A stretch of 64,000 nt of DNA, taken from Amphritea atlantica. GTDB taxonomy: Bacteria > Pseudomonadota > Gammaproteobacteria > Pseudomonadales > Balneatricaceae. The notes below the pieces were generated by a model, which searched no databases, was not told where the DNA came from, and saw nothing but the letters and a program-made list of their open reading frames with translations. The DNA lies in assembly GCF_018860855.1 (NCBI RefSeq), contig NZ_JAHKQE010000022.1, positions 62,001-126,000 of the forward strand, given 5' to 3'. Numbering within the stretch: position 1 is the first letter of the stretch; every line of letters begins with the position of its first letter. Positions 57,812 through 64,000 of the stretch are shown here, in pieces. The translations under genes were made by a program, and so were the position numbers.

Positions 57812-58291
57812 ATGTACTGTCCGTTCTGCAATGCACATGAAACCAAGGTGGTTGATTCCCGCTTGGTGGCAGAAGGACAGCAGATTCGCCGTCGGCGTGA
57901 ATGTATCACCTGTCATGAACGTTTCACCACCTATGAAGCCGCCGAGCTTCTGATGCCCCGTCTAATTAAGGCCGATGGCACTCGCCAACCTTACGATGAA
58001 GATAAGCTACGTGCCGGTATCCAGCGGGCCGTTGAAAAACGACCTGTCAGTGTTGAAGATATCGAAGCCTGTATTAGCCGTATTAAACAGCGTATGCGGG
58101 CGACCGGTGAGCGTGAACTGCCTTCCCGTACCGTGGGTGAAGAGGTGATGCATGAGCTGCGTAAACTGGATCAGGTCGCCTATGTGCGCTTTGCTTCGGT
58201 GTATCGTAGTTTTCAGGATATCAATGAGTTTAAAGAAGAGATCGATCGCTTGTCAGAACAGAAAAAAGAGGACGCCGTGAAGGCTAAGTAA
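57812..58291 (+). CDS. nrdR: Transcriptional repressor NrdR
   Basis: A 159-residue regulator of ribonucleotide reductase genes. The N-terminal zinc ribbon is [17 protein letters not shown] ... [12 protein letters not shown], and the ATP-cone (residues about 49-139, [20 protein letters not shown]) senses dATP/ATP. Length matches E. coli (149) with a short charged tail. It is the first gene of the cluster running to pgpA and lies 5 bp before ribD. Confidence 0.96.
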   Translation: MYCPFCNAHETKVVDSRLVAEGQQIRRRRECITCHERFTTYEAAELLMPRLIKADGTRQPYDEDKLRAGIQRAVEKRPVSVEDIEACISRIKQRMRATGERELPSRTVGEEVMHELRKLDQVAYVRFASVYRSFQDINEFKEEIDRLSEQKKEDAVKAK

Positions 58292-58296
58292 TCAGG

Positions 58297-59418
58297 ATGA
58301 CAGACTGGAGCGTTGCAGATCACCAATTTATGTCCCTCGCCATCAAGCTTGCTTGGCAGGGGCTGTATACCACCGAGCCAAATCCGCGGGTCGGCTGCGT
58401 GCTGGCTAAAGATGGCAGCCTAATTGCACAAGGGTATCATCGTAAAGCCGGTGAGGGTCATGCCGAAGTTAATGCGCTACGTCAGGCCGCAGAACAGGCC
58501 AAAGGTTGCACTGCCTACGTTACTCTGGAACCTTGTAGCCACTTCGGTAAAACCCCTCCCTGTGCCGATGCCTTGATTAAGGCGGGAGTCGCTGAAGTCG
58601 TTGTCGGGATGGTTGATCCAAACCCGCAGGTTTCCGGTAATGGATTAGAAAAACTACGGCAGGCGGGCATCGCCGTGCGTTGTGGTTTAATGGAAGATCA
58701 GTGTCGCCAGCTTAATCCCGGCTTTATTAACCGTATGGCAAAAGGCAGGCCTTTTGTACGCCTTAAAATGGCGGCGAGCCTCGATGGCCGTACGGCGATG
58801 GCCTCCGGTGAAAGTCAGTGGATAACTGGGCCGTTAGCGCGACAGGATGTGCAGCGGTTACGGGCTCGCAGCTCTGCTGTGATCAGTGGCGTGGCCTCTA
58901 TTATTAGCGATGATGCCTCATTGACGGTGCGCGAAGCCGAATTGGGGCTGGATAATGCGGATGAAATCGCTCAGCGCCAACCATTGCGGGTGATCTTGGA
59001 TAGTTCGGCACGGATACCGGCGCAAGCGAAGTTACTCAGTTTGCCCGGCCGTACCTTGATTGTTAGCTGTGTCGATGCGCCCGCTTTTATGGCGGCGCAT
59101 AAGAATGTTGAATGGTTAACGTTGGCGGCCCACAATGGGGCGATTGATCTGCCTCGGTTGTTGCAGGAGCTGGCCCGTCGAGAATGTAATGAAGTCTTAG
59201 TCGAAACCGGTGCGACCTTGGCCGGTGCTTTTATGGCGGCTGAGCTGGTGGATGAGTTGGTGTTGTATCAGGCCATGAAACTACTGGGTAGTAATGCCCG
59301 ACCGATGTTTCTGTTGCCGCTGGATAAAATGAGCCAGCAGAAACAACTTAAGCTGATCGATAGTCGGGTGTTAGGCGATGATGTTCGCTTGACGTTGATT
59401 CCTCGGCAGGAGAAATAA
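58297..59418 (+). CDS. ribD: Riboflavin biosynthesis deaminase/reductase
   Basis: A 373-residue bifunctional enzyme. The N-terminal CMP/dCMP-type deaminase has the zinc site HAEVNALRQA and PCSHFGKTPPCADAL; the C-terminal DHFR-like reductase starts at RPFVRLKMAASLDGRTAMASGESQWITG. Together they convert the first GTP-derived pyrimidine into 5-amino-6-ribitylamino-uracil phosphate. Ends 2 bp before ribE. Confidence 0.96.
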   Translation: MTDWSVADHQFMSLAIKLAWQGLYTTEPNPRVGCVLAKDGSLIAQGYHRKAGEGHAEVNALRQAAEQAKGCTAYVTLEPCSHFGKTPPCADALIKAGVAEVVVGMVDPNPQVSGNGLEKLRQAGIAVRCGLMEDQCRQLNPGFINRMAKGRPFVRLKMAASLDGRTAMASGESQWITGPLARQDVQRLRARSSAVISGVASIISDDASLTVREAELGLDNADEIAQRQPLRVILDSSARIPAQAKLLSLPGRTLIVSCVDAPAFMAAHKNVEWLTLAAHNGAIDLPRLLQELARRECNEVLVETGATLAGAFMAAELVDELVLYQAMKLLGSNARPMFLLPLDKMSQQKQLKLIDSRVLGDDVRLTLIPRQEK

Positions 59419-59420
59419 CG

Positions 59421-60089
59421 ATGTTTACCGGAATTATCGAAGCGGTCGGCGTTGTTGCCGCCGCCGAAAAGGTGCAGGGCGATCTGCGACTGTATATCCG
59501 TACCGGTGATCTGGATCTGTCCGATGTTAAACTCGGTGACAGTATTGCGGTGAATGGCGTATGTTTAACTGCGGTAGCGCTGCCTGGTGATGGTTTCTGG
59601 GCCGATGTCTCACGGGAAACACTGGTACATACCCGATTTCCAAACTTGGTGCCGGGCGAACGGGTTAATTTAGAAAAAGCGATGCAACCGACTACCCGTT
59701 TTGGCGGGCATATCGTCACTGGTCATGTGGATGGGCTTGGCGAGGTGATCTCGGTGGAAACCGATGCGCGTTCGATTCGCTATAAAATCAGTGCGCCGAC
59801 TGGGATTGCGCGTTATATCGCGGCGAAAGGTTCGATTACCGTGGATGGTGTTAGTCTTACGGCGAATGCGGTGGATGGGCATGTTTTTGATCTAAATATT
59901 GTGCCTCATACTGCGCAAGAAACAATAATAGCCAGCTATCAGACTGGCCGAAAAGTACATCTGGAAGTTGATATTATTGCCCGTTACATGGAGCGTCTGA
60001 TCAATTACACAGATGATAATATAACGGAATCAGCGGGTGGGGTGAGTATGGCTACCCTCGCGAGTGCTGGTTTCCTGAACCGCCGCTAA
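59421..60089 (+). CDS. ribE: Riboflavin synthase alpha chain
   Basis: A 222-residue riboflavin synthase with two lumazine-binding repeats (MFTGIIEAVGVVAA... and TRFGGHIVTGHVDGLGEV...). The NGVCLTAV and DGVSLTANAV motifs mark each repeat. It dismutates two lumazines to riboflavin; lumazine is supplied by RibB and RibH here. The tail beyond residue 195 (NITESAGGVSMATLASAG) is extra compared with the core. Confidence 0.95.
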   Translation: MFTGIIEAVGVVAAAEKVQGDLRLYIRTGDLDLSDVKLGDSIAVNGVCLTAVALPGDGFWADVSRETLVHTRFPNLVPGERVNLEKAMQPTTRFGGHIVTGHVDGLGEVISVETDARSIRYKISAPTGIARYIAAKGSITVDGVSLTANAVDGHVFDLNIVPHTAQETIIASYQTGRKVHLEVDIIARYMERLINYTDDNITESAGGVSMATLASAGFLNRR

Positions 60090-60113
60090 TACGGCAACAG
60101 AGGCTTTAGTTTA

Positions 60114-61232
60114 ATGGAATTAAATACCCCCCAGGAACTGATTGATGATATCCGTCAGGGAAAAATGGTTATCCTCATGGATGACGAAGACCGGGAAAAT
60201 GAAGGCGATATCCTGATTGCGGCCGAGATGGTGCGCACTGAAGATATCAACTTTATGGCCACCCATGCGCGTGGTTTGATCTGTCTGACGCTGACCCGCG
60301 AACGTTGCAAGCAATTGAAATTACCGCTGATGGTACAGTCGAATGGCGCGGCTTTTTCGACTAACTTTACCCTGTCTATTGAAGCGGCTGAAGGTGTTAC
60401 CACCGGTATCTCTGCGGCGGATCGTGCGCACACGGTTCGTACGGCGGTACGTGAGAGTGCTAAGCCGGAAGATATTGTTCAGCCTGGGCATATTTTCCCA
60501 TTGATGGCTGATCCCGGCGGTGTTTTGAGTCGTGCCGGTCACACCGAAGCGGGTTGCGATCTGGCTCGGTTGGCGGGTTTGACGCCAGCAGCGGCGATTG
60601 TTGAGGTCATGAACGATGACGGCTCTATGGCACGTCGTCCTGATCTGGAAAAATTTGCCCAGAAGCATAACCTGAAAATCGGTACCATTGCCGATCTGAT
60701 CCACTACCGTACCATCAATGAACATACAGTGGTGCGTGACGGTGAAGGCGTCTTGGCGACCGAGTTTGGCGATTTTAATTATGTGACTTTCCGCGATGAA
60801 ATTCAGGGTTGTACACATATGGCACTAACGTTGGGAACGATCACTCCGGAAGAGCCAACCCCAGTGCGGGTACATCTGCGGACTGAAGTGTTGCGCGACG
60901 TTGTCGGTGCAGCGCCTGAAGAAGAGTTGAAATGGACAATGCGTCGGGCACTGAAAAAAGTGGCGAAGGAAGGCAAAGGTGTAGTGCTGTTGTTGGATAC
61001 CGGCGTTAGGGTTGATCTGGGCGATGCTCTGAATCAGATGCTTAATACCGGTCAGAAAATCCGTCAGCACAATATCAGTGCGTCAGGGTCTTATCTCACG
61101 GTTGGAACCGGCTCTCAGATTCTCCGGGATCTGGGTGTAGGAAAAATGCGGGTGCTCAGTTCACCTATGAAATTTAATGCGATCTCAGGTTTCGATCTGG
61201 AGATTGTCGATTACATTGCTTGCGAAGAGTAA
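60114..61232 (+). CDS. ribBA: 3,4-dihydroxy-2-butanone 4-phosphate synthase with degenerate GTP cyclohydrolase II domain
   Basis: A 372-residue protein. The N-terminal RibB domain is complete ([70 protein letters not shown]). The C-terminal half has the fold of GTP cyclohydrolase II but lacks the zinc cysteines and catalytic residues of RibA (normally in SECLTGD and RCDCG). So only the RibB step is likely, and a separate ribA should exist elsewhere. Such a two-domain RibB is usual in this group of bacteria. Confidence 0.93.
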   Translation: MELNTPQELIDDIRQGKMVILMDDEDRENEGDILIAAEMVRTEDINFMATHARGLICLTLTRERCKQLKLPLMVQSNGAAFSTNFTLSIEAAEGVTTGISAADRAHTVRTAVRESAKPEDIVQPGHIFPLMADPGGVLSRAGHTEAGCDLARLAGLTPAAAIVEVMNDDGSMARRPDLEKFAQKHNLKIGTIADLIHYRTINEHTVVRDGEGVLATEFGDFNYVTFRDEIQGCTHMALTLGTITPEEPTPVRVHLRTEVLRDVVGAAPEEELKWTMRRALKKVAKEGKGVVLLLDTGVRVDLGDALNQMLNTGQKIRQHNISASGSYLTVGTGSQILRDLGVGKMRVLSSPMKFNAISGFDLEIVDYIACEE

Positions 61233-61237
61233 AGAAT

Positions 61238-61711
61238 ATGTCAGTTCAGTATATTGAAGGTGATTTTCTGACCGGGAATGGTCAATACGCGATTGTTGTC
61301 GGTCGTTTTAACAGCTTTGTCGTTGAGAGCTTGTTGGAAGGCGCAATCGATACCTTGAAGCGTCACGGTGTTGCGGCTGAGAATATTCGCGTCGTGCGAG
61401 TGCCGGGTGCGTTTGAGATCCCTCTGGCGGTACAGAAAGTGGCTGCACAGAAAAAAGAGGATGCCATTATCGCCCTAGGTGCGGTCATTCGTGGCGGTAC
61501 GCCGCACTTTGAATATGTCTCTGGTGAGAGTTCTAAAGGTGTGGCTCAGGTCGGTTTGGAATATGGTATTCCCGTGGCAAATGGCATTTTGACCGTTAAC
61601 TCTATAGAGCAAGCGATTGAGCGTTCCGGCACGAAGGCAGGTAACAAGGGTGTAGAAGCTGCACTGTCTGCGCTGGAAATGGTTAGTTTGCTGCGTCAGC
61701 TTGAGGTTTAA
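61238..61711 (+). CDS. ribH: 6,7-dimethyl-8-ribityllumazine synthase
   Basis: A 157-residue enzyme condensing the RibB product with ribitylaminouracil. Motifs are [33 protein letters not shown] and [16 protein letters not shown]; it ends [21 protein letters not shown] at 61238 follows the ribBA stop by 5 bp; the frame is open six codons upstream inside ribBA but this is overlap only. Assembles into a 60-mer capsid in many bacteria. Confidence 0.96.
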   Translation: MSVQYIEGDFLTGNGQYAIVVGRFNSFVVESLLEGAIDTLKRHGVAAENIRVVRVPGAFEIPLAVQKVAAQKKEDAIIALGAVIRGGTPHFEYVSGESSKGVAQVGLEYGIPVANGILTVNSIEQAIERSGTKAGNKGVEAALSALEMVSLLRQLEV

Positions 61712-61712
61712 G

Positions 61713-62192
61713 ATGAGCGACACTGGTACGCCTAAAAAGCAGAAAAAACCATCTCACACTGAAATGCGTCGTGCGGCCCGTAGCTTTGCTTTACAGGCAT
61801 TGTATCAATGGGAAATGTCCGGCAACTCGGTGACCGATATTGAACTGCAGTTCCGTATGGATAACGATATGTCCGGTACGGATCTGGATCTGTTCAGTGA
61901 GTTGTTGCATGGTGTTCCGGCCAATACTGCCGAGCTGGATCGTGCCTACGAGCCGTTCTTGGATCGAGCGCTGGATGATCTTGATCCTATCGAGCGGGCG
62001 GTATTGCGGATCGGTAGTTTTGAACTGATTCACCGTATCGTGGTGCCTTATAAGGTCGTGATCAACGAAAGTGTTGATCTGGCGAAAATCTTTGGCGCCG
62101 CTGAAAGTCATAAATACGTTAACGGTATTCTTGATAAGTTGGCTGGCCGGGTACGTATGACTGAGATCAACGCTAAGAAACGCAGTCGTTAA
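61713..62192 (+). CDS. nusB: Transcription antitermination protein NusB
   Basis: A 159-residue protein binding boxA of rRNA leaders with NusE. Typical motifs are RRAARSFALQALYQWEMSGN, EPFLDRALDDLDPIERAVLRIGSFEL and SHKYVNGILDKLAGR. ATG at 61713 overlaps nothing and has GAGG before it, at the end of ribH (1 bp gap). Coupling of ribH and nusB is widely conserved. A longer TTG-started reading from 61701 is less likely. Confidence 0.96.
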   Translation: MSDTGTPKKQKKPSHTEMRRAARSFALQALYQWEMSGNSVTDIELQFRMDNDMSGTDLDLFSELLHGVPANTAELDRAYEPFLDRALDDLDPIERAVLRIGSFELIHRIVVPYKVVINESVDLAKIFGAAESHKYVNGILDKLAGRVRMTEINAKKRSR

Positions 62193-62199
62193 TTCGTCT

Positions 62200-63177
62200 A
62201 TGATCAACGATGAATTCGAACTGATTCGACGCTATTTCTCTGATCTTGGCGTTGATCAGTCGGGCTCGGTGCAGCTGTCCGTCGGCGATGATTGCGCGGT
62301 GGTTGTGCCACCCGCTAATCGGAATCTGGTACTTTCAATCGATACGATGGTTGAGGGTGTCCATTTTTTGGCGGGTACGAGTGGTGATAAAGTTGCTTCT
62401 CGGTTGTTCGGTGCGGCACTCAGTGATCTGGCGGCGATGGGAGCCACACCGGCTTTCTTCACCCTTGCGCTGACGTTGCCTAAAACCGATGCGATCTGGC
62501 TGCAGGCGTTTAGTGTTCGGTTGGCTGAATTGGCGCGTCAGTATGGCGTGCAATTGGTCGGTGGTGATACGACTCGAGGCCCATTGACGCTGAGTATTCA
62601 GGTGCACGGTTGGACCTATCCGGATAAAGCGCTGTTACGCAGCGGTGCACGGCCCGGTGATCGAATCTTTGTGACGGGCACCTTGGGGGATTCAAAAGGC
62701 GGACTGGAAAGTCTGTTGAAGAATGTCCACGGCCCGCAAGTGCCCTATCTGCAACACCGTTTCTATAATCCTGAACCCCGTATTGATACCGGACTGTTAA
62801 TCAGTGAGTTCGCGACCGCGGCGATCGATATTTCTGATGGTCTACTCGCGGATTTGAACCACATGCTTGAGGCGAGCAACGTCGGAGCGATGATCAACCC
62901 TGGTGAGTTGCCGGTGTCGGCAGAACTGCACCAGTGGGTGGGTGAAGCTCAGTCGCGGGAGTGGGCGCTGAGCGGCGGCGAAGATTTTGAGCTCTGCTTT
63001 ACGGCACCCGCACGGCTTGAACCTAAGTTGAATTGGGCGCTCCGCGAACATCGAGTCGGAGTGACCTGCATCGGGCAGATTTCAACCAAGCTCGGCATGC
63101 TGTTCTCTGAGGGAGGCCGGGTTTGGCCGGTCGAGCCTCAGGGCTATAATCATTTTACCAACAAGCATAGGGTGTAA
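62200..63177 (+). CDS. thiL: Thiamine-monophosphate kinase
   Basis: A 325-residue ATP-dependent kinase making thiamine diphosphate from the monophosphate. Family features are LSVGDDCAVV, the metal-binding SIDTMVEGVHFL, AALSDLAAMGA, GGDTTRGPLTLS and the late SGGEDFELCF. Length equals E. coli ThiL (325). It starts 7 bp after nusB and ends 3 bp before pgpA. Confidence 0.95.
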   Translation: MINDEFELIRRYFSDLGVDQSGSVQLSVGDDCAVVVPPANRNLVLSIDTMVEGVHFLAGTSGDKVASRLFGAALSDLAAMGATPAFFTLALTLPKTDAIWLQAFSVRLAELARQYGVQLVGGDTTRGPLTLSIQVHGWTYPDKALLRSGARPGDRIFVTGTLGDSKGGLESLLKNVHGPQVPYLQHRFYNPEPRIDTGLLISEFATAAIDISDGLLADLNHMLEASNVGAMINPGELPVSAELHQWVGEAQSREWALSGGEDFELCFTAPARLEPKLNWALREHRVGVTCIGQISTKLGMLFSEGGRVWPVEPQGYNHFTNKHRV

Positions 63178-63180
63178 ATC

Positions 63181-63654
63181 ATGAATCAGGCGCCACCTTC
63201 CGTTTGGCGAAATCCGATCCACTTCTTGGCCTTTGGTCTGGGGAGTGGTGCATCACCATGGGCGCCGGGAACGGCCGGTACACTGGCGGCAATTCCGCTC
63301 TATCTATTGATCCAGCCACTGGCGCTGCCGTGGTATGCCGCGGTTTTGCTGGTGACCTTTGTGGTGGGGATCTATCTATGCGGCAAAACCTCTGCGGACA
63401 TGGGTGTGCATGACCATGGCGGTATCGTTTGGGATGAGTTTGTCGGCTACTGGATCACTATGTTTGCAGCGCCTCCAGGGTGGCTATGGATTGTGATCGG
63501 TTTTGTTCTATTCCGTCTCTTTGATATCCTCAAGCCTTGGCCGATTAGTTGGGCAGATAAGCAAGTCGCGGGTGGTATGGGTATTATGCTCGATGATGTG
63601 TTGGCTGGTGTGATGGCATTGGCGGTACTCCAGTTGTTGGCTATGTTTCTCTAA
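63181..63654 (+). CDS. pgpA: Phosphatidylglycerophosphatase A
   Basis: A 157-residue inner-membrane enzyme removing phosphate from phosphatidylglycerophosphate. The family motifs are FGLGSGASPWAPGTAGTLAA, CGKTSADMGVHDHGGIVWDEFVGYW (acidic active-site residues) and RLFDILKPWPISWADK, with three to four membrane helices. Last gene of the nrdR-rib-nusB-thiL cluster. Confidence 0.95.
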   Translation: MNQAPPSVWRNPIHFLAFGLGSGASPWAPGTAGTLAAIPLYLLIQPLALPWYAAVLLVTFVVGIYLCGKTSADMGVHDHGGIVWDEFVGYWITMFAAPPGWLWIVIGFVLFRLFDILKPWPISWADKQVAGGMGIMLDDVLAGVMALAVLQLLAMFL

Positions 63655-63964
63655 GTTATCTTTCTGCTGATTTCGTCCTGCCTCTGGTGGGCGAAATCCC
63701 TTTTCAGCTTGAATTCAGACACCCCTGATAATCTTTATTGCTCAGTATGAATACCTGCCTGTCGTCCGGCTGTGTTGGCATCGGCGGATAATTCACTGCT
63801 GATTACTTCGCTAGAAACAGGCTTGGTAACATAGCGTTGGAGTATTAGCGGCGGCCGTGGTTGCCCTGAGTTAAGGCTGTCTTAAACATAAGACAGGTAT
63901 TGCAGAACAACCTTATTCGCGTATAGATTGACGCTAGGGAGCCGACGTTAGCAGTGGAGCTATT
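63655..63964. other. 310-bp intergenic region with hairpins before the last gene
   Basis: No convincing gene on either strand. A likely terminator hairpin for pgpA pairs GATTTCG (63669-63675) with CGAAATC (63692-63698), followed by CCTTTT. A 20-bp perfect palindrome, CTGTCTTA-AACA-TAAGACAG, lies at 63877-63896 in the region where the promoter of the next gene should be. The ribosome-binding site GGAG is near 63954. Confidence 0.5.
63669..63705 (+). terminator. Possible terminator of pgpA
   Basis: A 7-bp stem GATTTCG/CGAAATC with a 16-base loop that can itself pair partly (CC with GG), followed by CCTTTTC. The T-run is short, so the call is weak. Confidence 0.4.
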
Positions 63965-64000
63965 ATGAAAGCTATGATCCAAAAAATTGTATTGTTATTC
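63965..64000 (+). CDS. Start of an unidentified gene, cut by the window edge
   Basis: Only 12 codons, MKAMIQKIVLLF, are in the window. GTGGAG before the ATG at 63965 supports a real start. The basic then hydrophobic beginning suggests a signal peptide or membrane anchor. Nothing more can be said. Confidence 0.55.
   Translation, partial: MKAMIQKIVLLF

Noticed and set aside
57083-57916. Antisense open frame of 277 residues opposite glyA and nrdR
   Set aside because: It spans two known genes and their intergenic terminator on the other strand and shows no family similarity.

Overview
This window is a stretch of chromosome from a gammaproteobacterium. The gene order pilMNOPQ-aroK-aroB-damX-gltB-gltD-hemE, the cluster argS-ftsN-like-hslV-hslU, and nrdR-ribD-ribE-ribBA-ribH-nusB-thiL-pgpA are typical of Pseudomonas and its marine relatives. 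Malate synthase G, MetY and separate type IV pilus assembly genes fit an aerobic, motile, probably marine Oceanospirillales-type bacterium, but the genus cannot be fixed from the sequence alone. Coding density is high and base use is even. I found no rRNA, tRNA, insertion sequence, prophage or CRISPR array.

Layout. 1-4,700 is the most accessory-looking part: a cut-off metallophosphoesterase, an AhpD-like protein divergent from a GlxA-type regulator, an Fe-S UDG-superfamily protein overlapping a small membrane protein, an NYN-LOTUS protein, and a yefM-yoeB toxin-antitoxin locus whose toxin carries a nonsense codon. 4,700-16,700 holds minus-strand genes for protein folding, RNA helicase DbpA, a sirtuin, malate synthase G, and a MscK-type channel operon, then a plus-strand lipase-like hydrolase and minus-strand serA. 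16,800-22,600 has ppnP, a divergent LysR/MFS pair, an FAH hydrolase, hemJ, ubiJ-ubiE and a DUF971 gene. 22,600-29,400 is hslU-hslV, an FtsN-like SPOR protein, argS and priA, all on the minus strand. 29,600-31,400 holds rpmE and a malic enzyme.

From 31,450 mrcA (PBP1A) diverges from pilMNOPQ, followed by aroK, aroB, damX, gltB, gltD, hemE and a beta-carbonic anhydrase, all on the plus strand. metY, a PilZ protein and ettA run on the minus strand around radA. From 55,700 to the end the plus strand carries an Hsp20, glyA, nrdR, the riboflavin operon with nusB, thiL and pgpA, and the first 12 codons of a further gene.

The genes mostly serve core metabolism: glyoxylate and malate turnover (glcB, malic enzyme), ammonium assimilation (gltBD), tetrapyrrole synthesis (hemE, hemJ), ubiquinone (ubiE, ubiJ), aromatic amino acids (aroK, aroB), one-carbon units (serA, glyA) and flavins. 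I did not find an obviously new multi-gene system. The observations most worth checking are the nonsense-mutated yoeB with its perfect flanking operator repeat, a possible pseudoknot that would sequester the ribosome-binding site of glcB, several perfect or near-perfect palindromes in intergenic regions, and the absence of ubiB next to ubiJ.
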